From Neisseria lactamica NS19 (lineage in GTDB: Bacteria > Pseudomonadota > Gammaproteobacteria > Burkholderiales > Neisseriaceae), in the NCBI GenBank assembly GCA_000193795.2, contig AEPI01000054.1, positions 1-22,777 on the forward strand: a DNA stretch of 22,777 nt, read 5' to 3'. Every line of letters begins with the position of its first letter. Positions within the stretch are counted from its first letter, which is position 1. Of the stretch, positions 13,359-20,902 are shown piece by piece. The position numbers and the translations under genes are program-made. The notes beneath the pieces were generated by a model. The model was not told the DNA's origin and made no database searches. It saw only the letters and a program-made list of their open reading frames with translations.

Positions 13359-16166
13359 ATGGCGACTGTTATAGACACCCTGTTTCTTGAGCTTGGCATT
13401 GATTCTTCCAAGTTTTCAGGCGAAGCAGCAAAAGCAGAAAAGCAGTATGACCGCTTAGAGCGTTCTGTTGCCAAAGTAGAGAAAGCTGAAAAAACAGCCG
13501 CGAAAACGACCAAAGAGAGCGCAGAAGCACGGCGAAAAAGCGTAGCAGATACGCAAAAAGCCGATGCTTCTATGCAAGGGCTATTAAAGACCGTAAACGC
13601 TTCCATCAAGAGCTTTGCGGCCTTTACCGGCTTACTGCTTGGCGCAAGCGGGTTGTCGCAGCTTGCAACAGATGCGGCAAAAGCCAACCGCGAACTGGAC
13701 ACCACTGCTAAAAATCTTGGCATGGCGCGTAAGGAATTGAGCGCATGGCAAGGGGCGGCTGAGATGGCCGGCGAAAGTGCCGGCGGCATGAGCGTCTACA
13801 TGAAAACCCTGTCAGGCGATATGCAAAGCCTGATTATGATGGGCGACACGTCCGTCTTGCCGTATTTCAATGCGCTGGGCGTTTCATTGTTGGATAGCAC
13901 CGGCAAAGCCCGAAAGCTTGACGATGTGATGTTGGATTTGGCTGACCGTTTCAGCACAATGGATCGACAACAAGCCTACACATTAGCCCAACAGATGGGC
14001 ATTGATGACGGCACGTTTAACACATTGTCGCGCGGTCGTGCTGAAATGCAGCGTATGCTTGATATTCAGCGTGAGATGTACCATTCGTCTGAAGCCGATA
14101 TTGAAAACTCGCGCAAACTGACAGAGGCTCGCGCGGTATTAAATGCCCAATGGGAAAGCCTTAAACTGATGATAGGCAATGCCCTGATACCTGCTGTCAC
14201 ATTCCTGACAGAGTTAGTCGGCAAGTTTGTGGGATTCCTAGTCAAGCATGAATATGTCACTAAAGGCGTGTTTCTTGGCATTGCTACGGCTATCGGCGTG
14301 TTCCTTATCCCAGTGCTGATGACGGCAACGGCGGCGGTGTTTGCCTTTATCGCACCGTTTACGCCATTGATTGCGGCGGTTACAGGTTTGGCCGCAGCGT
14401 TTGGCCTGCTGTATGACGACTACAAAACATGGGCGGAGGGTGGCAAATCCCTGTTTGATTGGGGGCGTTTTACCGGCTATATCAACAGTTCTAAAGTTTC
14501 CACTGATTCGCTTGGTAAGTCGTTTATCTACCTGACGACCGGTTACACAAGCTGGTCGGAAGCCGCAAACGGTATGCTTGATTGGATGAGGCTCAAAGGC
14601 TTTATTGATGGCAATACCGTGTCTGTCGGTTCGCTGATGACCGGCTTTAAAAACCTTGCTTCTGAATTGTCAGACAGCCTCATGCCGTATTTGATGGATA
14701 TTGTCGAAATCTTCAACCGATTAAAGGATGGAGATTTTTCAGGCGCAGGCAAAGCGGTAAAGGAGGCTTTTAACCGCCAATGGGAAGCTGTGAAGTCATT
14801 TGCAGGCGCGGCATGGGATAGGATAACCGGCACTGTTGACGTAGCGACCGGGCATGATGTCGGCACATTGTCAGGCAACAATAACGCCGTCCGCAATGTC
14901 GGCACTGATGTTGGCGGCCAGCTTGTACAGGCATGGGATGATGTTACCTATCAGATGGGTTCTAAGAACGTCAAGACCGGCAAAATTGACTGTTCTGGCT
15001 TCGTTGATGCAATAAACAAGGCGGTCGTAGATGACCTGCAAAAGCAGTTTGGCAAGGAAGCATCACAAGCCCGAATCAATGCTTCAGGCGGTGCGGCCGG
15101 CATTATCCAGAGTGAAGTGGCTAAAGGCCGCTTGGTTCAAAATGCCAGAGGCTGGGCAAATATTGATATTTCCAAACTTGAGGCGGGTATGGTTTGGGGT
15201 GAATCACGCGGTAATCATGCAAAAGGTCGTTATCACAACATCGGGCATACCGGCACGGTCGTGGTAATCAATGGCAAGAAATATATTGCCGAAAGCACGT
15301 CAGGCAAAGGTAAAGACGGCAAGTCGGGCGTTCGATATACGGCTGTTGAGGACTATGTAAAAAGTCTTGCACATCGAAATTTTGAAGTGAATATCGTTGA
15401 CCCTTTGAGAAACTTTAGGGGGCGCGGCATCAACCGCCCTATGCCATCTTCCATCGCCGTTACAGGTAAGGAAGATTGGCTGAATAAACTCAACGCCAAA
15501 GACACTGTCGCAAATGCCGACAGCAGGCTGGCTGCCGTAAGTCAGAAGTATGGTATTCCGCAGCACATGCTTTATTCGGTGTGGGCGCAGGAGAGCCGCA
15601 AGGGGAATATGAAGAAATCGTCCGCCGCCGGTGCGAAAGGTCATTTCCAATTTATGCCCGGCACTGCCAAGGCTTACGGTATTTCAGGCAGGGAGTGGGA
15701 TTTTGATGCTTCCAGTGATGCAGCGGCGCGTTACTTCCAATGGTTGCTGAAGCATTATAACGGCGACCATAACAAAGCCCTTGCAGCGTATAACTGGGGC
15801 AACGGCAACCTAGACAAAGCCATTAGGCAATACGGCAATAATTGGCTGTCTCATGCACCGAAGGAAACGCAGGGATATGTGAACAGTATCAATAAAATGA
15901 TGGACTACAAAGGCAAAGGCGGAATGATGTCCAGGCCTTTGGGCGGCCATGCCGTTGCACAGAATCTTGGCGACCAACAGGGGCGCATTATGGCTTCACG
16001 CAATGCGGCAAATCCCCATAACGTCAGCAATACCCAAAGCACGCAAATCACGGTAAACGGCGGTATCAACGTCCAAACCAGTGCAAGCACCGTTCGGGGG
16101 AATATGCAAGACGCGATGGACGGCCTGAATAGTCGAGCCAATCAGTACGCAGTAGCGCAGATGTAA
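13359..16166 (+). CDS. Tape measure protein with NlpC/P60 and SLT cell-wall hydrolase domains
   Basis: A 935-residue tail tape measure protein, which sets tail length and is ejected into the cell wall at infection. ATG 13359 is chosen for its AAAGG site; a TTG two codons earlier is weaker. Residues 1-120 are coiled and charged (VIDTLFLELGIDSSKFSGEA). About 270-350 is a hydrophobic membrane-type region (GVFLGIATAIGVFLIPVLM). Residues about 515-680 look like an NlpC/P60 or CHAP-type peptidase, with Cys545 in IDCSGFV and His630 in IGHTGTVVVINGK. Residues about 715-850 are an SLT lytic transglycosylase: catalytic Glu745 in WAQES, then GAKGHFQFMPGTAKAYGI and ALAAYNWGNG. Together they could cut both peptide and glycan bonds in the periplasm. 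The C-terminal 70 residues are Asn/Ser/Gln-rich. A strong hairpin follows. Confidence 0.9.
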   Translation: MATVIDTLFLELGIDSSKFSGEAAKAEKQYDRLERSVAKVEKAEKTAAKTTKESAEARRKSVADTQKADASMQGLLKTVNASIKSFAAFTGLLLGASGLSQLATDAAKANRELDTTAKNLGMARKELSAWQGAAEMAGESAGGMSVYMKTLSGDMQSLIMMGDTSVLPYFNALGVSLLDSTGKARKLDDVMLDLADRFSTMDRQQAYTLAQQMGIDDGTFNTLSRGRAEMQRMLDIQREMYHSSEADIENSRKLTEARAVLNAQWESLKLMIGNALIPAVTFLTELVGKFVGFLVKHEYVTKGVFLGIATAIGVFLIPVLMTATAAVFAFIAPFTPLIAAVTGLAAAFGLLYDDYKTWAEGGKSLFDWGRFTGYINSSKVSTDSLGKSFIYLTTGYTSWSEAANGMLDWMRLKGFIDGNTVSVGSLMTGFKNLASELSDSLMPYLMDIVEIFNRLKDGDFSGAGKAVKEAFNRQWEAVKSFAGAAWDRITGTVDVATGHDVGTLSGNNNAVRNVGTDVGGQLVQAWDDVTYQMGSKNVKTGKIDCSGFVDAINKAVVDDLQKQFGKEASQARINASGGAAGIIQSEVAKGRLVQNARGWANIDISKLEAGMVWGESRGNHAKGRYHNIGHTGTVVVINGKKYIAESTSGKGKDGKSGVRYTAVEDYVKSLAHRNFEVNIVDPLRNFRGRGINRPMPSSIAVTGKEDWLNKLNAKDTVANADSRLAAVSQKYGIPQHMLYSVWAQESRKGNMKKSSAAGAKGHFQFMPGTAKAYGISGREWDFDASSDAAARYFQWLLKHYNGDHNKALAAYNWGNGNLDKAIRQYGNNWLSHAPKETQGYVNSINKMMDYKGKGGMMSRPLGGHAVAQNLGDQQGRIMASRNAANPHNVSNTQSTQITVNGGINVQTSASTVRGNMQDAMDGLNSRANQYAVAQM

Positions 16167-16168
16167 CC

Positions 16169-16210
16169 AAAACAAAGAGGCTGTCTGATTTCAGACGGCC
16201 TCTTTGTTTT
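16169..16210 (+). terminator. 20-bp DUS-cored hairpin between tape measure and baseplate genes
   Basis: AAAACAAAGAGGCTGTCTGA (16169-16188), loop TT, TCAGACGGCCTCTTTGTTTT (16191-16210). All 20 pairs form, one of them G-T. The right arm contains an inverted AG-DUS (16190-16201). The A/T outer arms can act as a terminator in either direction. It begins 3 bases after the tape measure stop and ends 11 bases before the next start, so it may separate the tail and baseplate transcripts. Confidence 0.88.
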
Positions 16211-16221
16211 CTGGAGTTTAT

Positions 16222-16860
16222 ATGAAGTGGAACAGTATCGGCATCCCTAACGTGCCCAAATTACCGCCCAATATCGGCAATGCTTTAATTAGCTTTGGCG
16301 GTGCGCAACTGATTAACTTGGTTTTTGGCGAAAAATGGGGCATTTTCAATCAGCGCGGCATTCCTTTATTGCTGGCCGATAACGTGGCTTCGGTTCGATT
16401 TGAAAACAAATCGTCTGTCGTTAATTCGCCTGTCGAAAATGGCAGTTTTACGAGCTACAACAAGGTAAATGAGCCGTTTAAAGCCAGTGTGATGATGACC
16501 AAAGCAACAGGCGGCGTAGTGCAGCGTGGCGCGTTTTTGGCGTTATTAAGCACGTTCGCCAATTCGACCGATTTGTTCATGATTATCACGCCCGAAGCTG
16601 TATATCCAAACTGTGCAATCACAGGTTACGACTATATCCGCGAGGCCGGCAACGGTGCGCGAATGATTAAAGTCAATATCCACTTCCAAGAGGTGCGTTT
16701 GGCAAAGGTTGAGTATCGGAAAACCAAATCGGAGGCAGGCTTGCAGACAGATGGCGGCAAGGTTCAGGCTAAAGAAGCCCCGACAGCCAATCCGCCTGAA
16801 AGCGTTAAAGAATCTGTATTGTCCAAAATAACATCAAAAGTTAAAGGGTGGTTTTCATGA
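16222..16860 (+). CDS. Dit-like baseplate protein
   Basis: A 212-residue protein at the first baseplate position after the tape measure, where Dit-like (distal tail) proteins form the ring joining tube to baseplate. ATG 16222 has CTGGAG 5 bases upstream; an earlier in-frame TTG (16204) lies inside the hairpin arm. Motifs include WGIFNQRGIPLLLADNVASV, FENKSSVVNSPVENGSFTSY, NKVNEPFKASVMMTKATGG and GARMIKVNIHFQEVRLA, in line with the Dit_like family. After residue about 170 the sequence becomes a linker (KEAPTANPPESVKES) and ends in VKGWFS. Overlaps the next gene by ATGA. Confidence 0.78.
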   Translation: MKWNSIGIPNVPKLPPNIGNALISFGGAQLINLVFGEKWGIFNQRGIPLLLADNVASVRFENKSSVVNSPVENGSFTSYNKVNEPFKASVMMTKATGGVVQRGAFLALLSTFANSTDLFMIITPEAVYPNCAITGYDYIREAGNGARMIKVNIHFQEVRLAKVEYRKTKSEAGLQTDGGKVQAKEAPTANPPESVKESVLSKITSKVKGWFS

Positions 16861-17156
16861 AAGTTTATACCATTCCTATCGCAGACGAACGGTCGCAAAA
16901 GCTATCTGTAACACTGGGCAGGCAGGAAGTGGATATTGCGCTGACTATGCGCCTGGGTAAGCTGTACATTGACGTGAAGGCAAACCGTGTTCCTGTGGTC
17001 AGTGGACGCGTGTGCTTGAACAAAGAGCCAATCATCAATGAAGCTTTCCGCCCATTCGTGGGGGAATTGTACTTTGAGGATTTGCAGGGGAATGATGACC
17101 CTGTTTTCGGCGAATTGGGCAAGCGTTTTGTTTTAAGGTGGGTTACAGATGCCTAG
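16857..17156 (+). CDS. Baseplate plug protein
   Basis: A 99-residue beta-rich protein of the phage baseplate-plug type (DUF6983-like), thought to sit in the baseplate hub and block the channel before ejection. ATG 16857 lies in an ATGA overlap with the previous gene. Sequence marks are VYTIPIADERSQKLSVTLGR, VDIALTMRLGKLYIDVKANR, VCLNKEPIINEAFRPFVGEL and LYFEDLQGNDDPVFGELGKR. It overlaps the hub gene by 8 bases. The family call is from motif recall plus gene order; length and order fit well. Confidence 0.75.
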   Translation: MKVYTIPIADERSQKLSVTLGRQEVDIALTMRLGKLYIDVKANRVPVVSGRVCLNKEPIINEAFRPFVGELYFEDLQGNDDPVFGELGKRFVLRWVTDA

Positions 17157-18036
17157 TTTAAAAGAGAAACGTATCAAAATCACAATCCTACTGGCAGGAG
17201 AAGATAAGGATTTTGACGGCAAGGGGAACAATACGCTTGTCTTTGACGGCCTACAGACTGAATGCCGTATCAATTACGGCAACGGTTCAGTCATGCCGAC
17301 CGCAAACGTGCGTATCTTTGGGTTGAAATTGAGCAATATGCTGACGTTGCTAAGGGTTCGATGGAACACCAAAGAAGCCTTGCAAAATATGATCCAAATC
17401 GAAGCAGGCGACAAGGACAAAATGTCTGTCGTTTACAAAGGCAATATCACTTTTGCCAAGCCTGATTTTAGTTCCGCGCCTAATGTCTGCCTGAATATCG
17501 AGAGCAGCACAGGCTATTATCATCAAATCGTACCAACGCCGCCGCGAAGCTTTGAGGGCGAGATAGACGTAGCGGAAGCCATTTCCCAACTTGCCGGAGA
17601 TATGGGCATGTCGTTTGAGAACAACGGCGTAACGGCGAAATTGAGCAATCAGTATTTGCCTGATTCAGCCTTGGGTAAGGTGCAGATGTTGGCGAAACAT
17701 GCCGACTTGGATTTGTATATTGACAACGACACAATCGCAATCGCGCCAAAAGGTGCGCCGCGCATGGTTGATGTGCCGGTAATCAAGCCTACTACCGGCT
17801 TGATTGGCTATCCGGTGCCTGACCTGATAGGCGTTCAGTTTGCCTGCCTTTATGACCCTGCCTTGCGTTTTGGCGGTTTGGTTGAGATTGAGGACAGCAT
17901 TATCCCTACCTGTAACGGCAAATGGCGCGTTTTCGGCATGAATATCACGCTTGAATCGTTCAGCCCTAGCGGCAAATGGGAAGTTTTTATCAAGGCGGCT
18001 CACGCGGAAAGCGAGACGGTTCATGTCGCAAAATAG
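17149..18036 (+). CDS. Baseplate hub protein
   Basis: A 295-residue protein in the position of T4 gp27 / Mu gp44-type hubs, which carry the spike and bind the tube. It opens PSLKEKRIKITILLAGEDKD, then has ECRINYGNGSVMPTANVRIF, DVAEAISQLAGDMGMSFENN, ALGKVQMLAKHADLDLYIDN and the C-terminal GKWRVFGMNITLESFSPSGK. The alternation of beta segments with an embedded AEAISQLA helix and DLYIDNDTIAIAP agrees with hub domains related to the gpD/gp44 fold. It overlaps its neighbours on both sides, so the baseplate genes are translationally coupled. Intact. Confidence 0.8.
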   Translation: MPSLKEKRIKITILLAGEDKDFDGKGNNTLVFDGLQTECRINYGNGSVMPTANVRIFGLKLSNMLTLLRVRWNTKEALQNMIQIEAGDKDKMSVVYKGNITFAKPDFSSAPNVCLNIESSTGYYHQIVPTPPRSFEGEIDVAEAISQLAGDMGMSFENNGVTAKLSNQYLPDSALGKVQMLAKHADLDLYIDNDTIAIAPKGAPRMVDVPVIKPTTGLIGYPVPDLIGVQFACLYDPALRFGGLVEIEDSIIPTCNGKWRVFGMNITLESFSPSGKWEVFIKAAHAESETVHVAK

Positions 18037-18718
18037 ATTAGGCTTTGAGCAGCCGGGTCAGCGGGGCGGGCAGGGCGAGATAGGCTATATCGTTGAAAGT
18101 ATCCTGTCGAGGCTTCAAACGGTAACACTTGTAAAGGTTGTGGCCGTGAAAGGCGGCGGTCTATCCCCTGTCGGTATGGTTGACGTTCAGCCGCTTGTGT
18201 CGCAGATAGATGGCAGCGGCGGCGTGATTCCACACGGCGTTATCTTCAACGTGCCATATATGAGGCTTCAAGGCGGCAGTAACGCCGTGATTATTGACCC
18301 TGAAGTGGGAGATATTGGAATGTGCGGCTTTTGCAGCCGTGATATTTCCAGTGTCAAAGCAAACAAATCAGCTTCAGCACCGCAAAGCAAACGCCGTTTT
18401 GATTATTCAGACGGCCTTTATTTTGGAGGTTTCCTGAACGGGACACCAAGCCAATACATCATGTTTTCAGGCGGTGGAATTAAAATCTTTTCCCCTACCG
18501 GTATCGAACTGGAAGCACCGAAAACAACCATCAAATCGCCGACCGTGCAGATTGAGGGCAACACCACGCAGAACGGCAGTTTCTCGCAAACAGGCGGCGG
18601 CGCGGCTTCGTTTTCAGGCAGTCTGACAACAGACGGTCAGATTGAATCAAAAGTTGATGTTGTCGGCGGCGGCAAGTCGTTGGTTAACCATACGAACGGC
18701 GGCAGTCCTGTGGATTAA
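18023..18718 (+). CDS. Central spike protein (gp138-type), with altered tip motif
   Basis: A 231-residue membrane-puncturing spike. ATG 18023 is preferred over an upstream in-frame start because it gives a normal overlap with the hub gene. Residues about 20-115 form the N-terminal OB-type domain of Gp138 proteins (TLVKVVAVKGGGLSPVGMVD, VQPLVSQIDGSGGVIPHGVI, NAVIIDPEVGDIGMCGFCSR). Residues about 150-215 are repetitive short beta segments (GIELEAPKTTIKSPTVQIEG), fitting a trimeric beta-helix. The C-terminus is LVNHTNGGSPVD; in most such spikes this is an HTHGG-like tip in which an HxH pair binds iron. Here the second His is Asn. An AG-DUS (18406) encodes YSDGL. Confidence 0.8.
   Translation: MSQNRLGFEQPGQRGGQGEIGYIVESILSRLQTVTLVKVVAVKGGGLSPVGMVDVQPLVSQIDGSGGVIPHGVIFNVPYMRLQGGSNAVIIDPEVGDIGMCGFCSRDISSVKANKSASAPQSKRRFDYSDGLYFGGFLNGTPSQYIMFSGGGIKIFSPTGIELEAPKTTIKSPTVQIEGNTTQNGSFSQTGGGAASFSGSLTTDGQIESKVDVVGGGKSLVNHTNGGSPVD
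18406..18417 (-). repeat. AG-DUS in the spike gene
   Basis: TTCAGACGGCCT, read in frame as TCA GAC GGC CTT (SDGL). Confidence 0.93.
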
Positions 18719-18733
18719 GTCTGAAAGGAAAGC

Positions 18734-19084
18734 ATGGATACTCTTTATCTTGACCCTGAATCTTGGGATTTATCGCTTACGACTGACGGCGATATTGCAA
18801 TCGCAAAAAATCCCTATTCGACCGCGCAGAGTGTTGCAAATGCGATTAGGTTGTTTGAGGGCGAATTGTATTACGACACGGAACAAGGCGTTCCGTATTT
18901 TGACGAGGTTCTTGGACAGCCTCACTCATTTGCACTGTTTAAGCACCGTATGGAAGAGGCGGCATTGCGCGTTGATGGTGTGAAAGATGTTGTCGTGTCT
19001 GTTCAGAGAATATCAGACCGCAGATTGAGTGGGAGTGTAACGTTCAAGGATGAAAATAACCAAACGCATACGGTGGAATTATGA
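18734..19084 (+). CDS. gp25-like baseplate wedge protein
   Basis: A 116-residue protein of the GPW/gp25 family, a conserved wedge component of contractile tails located beside baseplate J. ATG 18734 has an AAAGGAAA site. Marks are LYLDPESWDLSLTTDGDIAI, YSTAQSVANAIRLFEGELYY, DTEQGVPYFDEVLGQPHSFA and RVDGVKDVVVSVQRISDRRL; the QxVxxxIRLFxGExxxDxxxG pattern is typical. Despite the old name lysozyme-like, this family is structural. It overlaps the baseplate J gene by ATGA. Confidence 0.88.
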   Translation: MDTLYLDPESWDLSLTTDGDIAIAKNPYSTAQSVANAIRLFEGELYYDTEQGVPYFDEVLGQPHSFALFKHRMEEAALRVDGVKDVVVSVQRISDRRLSGSVTFKDENNQTHTVEL

Positions 19085-20274
19085 GATTTAGAACAAATGT
19101 TCCTGCTATTGAGATTACCGACACCGGTATTATCGTTCCGAATGAGGACGATATTTTGCAAGGTGTGTTGGCTGATTTCAATCAGGCTTTCGGCGGCAAT
19201 TTGAATCTAAACCTTGACACGCCTCAAGGTCAATTAGCCTCTTCTTTGACGGCGATTATCGCAGACCGGGACAACCAATTAGCCCGGTTAATGAATCAGG
19301 TTAATCCCGATTACGCAGACGGCATTATGCAGGATGCGATTGCCAAAATCTATTTCTTGGAGCGGAAAAAAGCCGTGGATTCGTCAGTCGAATGTGAATT
19401 TATCGGACTTGCCGGAACAATCATCCCTAAAGGTTTCGCAGTATTGGACACACAAGGCGTGCAATGGATATTAAGGGACGAATCCTCCATTTTGGAAGGC
19501 GGTAGGGGGGTGGGTATTTTTACCGCCGCCGGCGTGGTGTCGGCCGCCGCCAATACGGTAAATCAGCCTGTCAGGACAATTATCGGGCTTGACCGCGTCA
19601 ATAATCCGCGTCCCGCCATCCCGGGAAGGGAATTGGAAAGCCGCGCGGATTTCCGCCGCCGCCGGCAGCAGTCGGTGGCCGCAAATGCACACGGAACGCC
19701 GCAGTCCGTGTATTCCAACGTCGCACAGCTTGACGGGGTGAGTGATGTGTATGTGGTCGACAACCCGAAACCGGTATCGGAAACGCACAACGGGCAGACC
19801 ATTAAGCCCCACAGTATTTATGTTGCCGTTGTCGGCGGCGACGACAGGCAGATAGCCGAAACCATCTTGCGCTTTGCAGGTTGCGGATGTGATTTCACAG
19901 GCAATACGACCTTGACCGTGTATGATGAAACCTACACAGACCCGAAACCGGCTTACGAGGTCAGTTTCACACGTCCCGCCCCCGTGCCTGTCTATTTCCG
20001 CATCAGAGTTGGGAAAGAGGCAGGCATCGGCTATCAGGATGTAGTCAGAAAGGCCGTTATAGAAGCATTTGACGGCGCGGAAAAGGCGGGTATCGGCGGA
20101 AAGATTTATGCTATGCGTTATGTCTGCCACATTGCGCGCGCCTTAACGTCGGCACAGGTAATTGATATAGAGGTCGGGCTGTCAAGGGACGGTATGGGCA
20201 ACAGCGCACAAGTCGGAATCCATCAGTACCCGACTATCGATGCGGAGAATATAGAGGTTGTACCCGATGCGTAA
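19081..20274 (+). CDS. Baseplate J / gp47-like protein
   Basis: A 397-residue baseplate J family protein, the main wedge component linking hub, sheath and fibres. Family marks: ITDTGIIVPNEDDILQGVLA, the beginning NLNLDTPQGQLASSLTAIIA, GRELESRADFRRRRQQSVAA, the NAHGTPQSVYSNVAQLDGVS motif, NGQTIKPHSIYVAVVGGDDR and DAENIEVVP at the end. Start overlaps the gp25 stop by ATGA; the end overlaps the next gene by 8 bases. Base composition changes inside the gene: from about 19400 third positions become richer in C and G, as in the fibre gene, which points to a recombination joint. Intact. Confidence 0.9.
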   Translation: MRFRTNVPAIEITDTGIIVPNEDDILQGVLADFNQAFGGNLNLNLDTPQGQLASSLTAIIADRDNQLARLMNQVNPDYADGIMQDAIAKIYFLERKKAVDSSVECEFIGLAGTIIPKGFAVLDTQGVQWILRDESSILEGGRGVGIFTAAGVVSAAANTVNQPVRTIIGLDRVNNPRPAIPGRELESRADFRRRRQQSVAANAHGTPQSVYSNVAQLDGVSDVYVVDNPKPVSETHNGQTIKPHSIYVAVVGGDDRQIAETILRFAGCGCDFTGNTTLTVYDETYTDPKPAYEVSFTRPAPVPVYFRIRVGKEAGIGYQDVVRKAVIEAFDGAEKAGIGGKIYAMRYVCHIARALTSAQVIDIEVGLSRDGMGNSAQVGIHQYPTIDAENIEVVPDA

Positions 20275-20899
20275 TCTTCAGCAAACCATCATCAGCCAAT
20301 ACGCCAACAGCCCGATTATTTGTGGGATGATCGAGCGGTTTGACCGGTGTATCGATCCGCGTGCCGATGCGGCGGCGTTTTACCGTGATATTTGGGACAT
20401 CGAAACGGCAAAGGGTTACGGCTTGGATATTTGGGGGCGGATAGTCGGTATCGGACGGGAAGTGATGATTAGCGCGCAAGACGAATACATCGGCTTCGCG
20501 CAGGGCTGCACTCCGTTTGACAACGGTGTATGGAGTGTAGGAGAAGGTTTGGAGCGGCGATACCGCTTGGACGATGATGCCTACCGCCGCGTGATTATGC
20601 TTAAAGCCATGAGCAATATCACTTACGCCTCCGCCCCCAATATCAACCGGCTGCTCAGTATTATGTTTGAGAAACGCGGCAGGGCGTATTTTGTCAAAAA
20701 CGGCACAATGGCCGCCCGTTATGTTTTTGAGTTTTTCTTATTGCCGACGGAGCGGGCGATTATCCGGCAAAGCGATTTACTGCCCCGCCCCAGCGGCGTA
20801 TTACTGGATTTTTACGAACCGGAGGCAGATAAAACCTTCGGCTATATCGAAGCCAATCTGGTACCCTTCGGAGAGGGTGCTTTTTTTATGGGAGTTTAA
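20267..20899 (+). CDS. DUF2612 baseplate protein
   Basis: A 210-residue protein of DUF2612, the last baseplate gene before the fibres in this phage group, in the place of P2 gpI / Mu gp48. ATG 20267 overlaps the J gene by 8 bases; an upstream in-frame TTG is less likely. Marks are RNLQQTIISQYANSPIICGM, RADAAAFYRDIWDIETAKGY, GLDIWGRIVGIGREVMISAQ, DDDAYRRVIMLKAMSNITYA and NRLLSIMFEKRGRAYFVKNG. It likely forms the connection between wedge and tail fibres. Intact, and it ends 3 bases before the fibre start. Confidence 0.88.
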   Translation: MRNLQQTIISQYANSPIICGMIERFDRCIDPRADAAAFYRDIWDIETAKGYGLDIWGRIVGIGREVMISAQDEYIGFAQGCTPFDNGVWSVGEGLERRYRLDDDAYRRVIMLKAMSNITYASAPNINRLLSIMFEKRGRAYFVKNGTMAARYVFEFFLLPTERAIIRQSDLLPRPSGVLLDFYEPEADKTFGYIEANLVPFGEGAFFMGV

Positions 20900-20902
20900 A
20901 CT

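Noticed and set aside
19505..19510. Run of six G in baseplate J as a phase-variation tract
   Set aside because: Too short for typical neisserial slippage, and the frame reads through normally.
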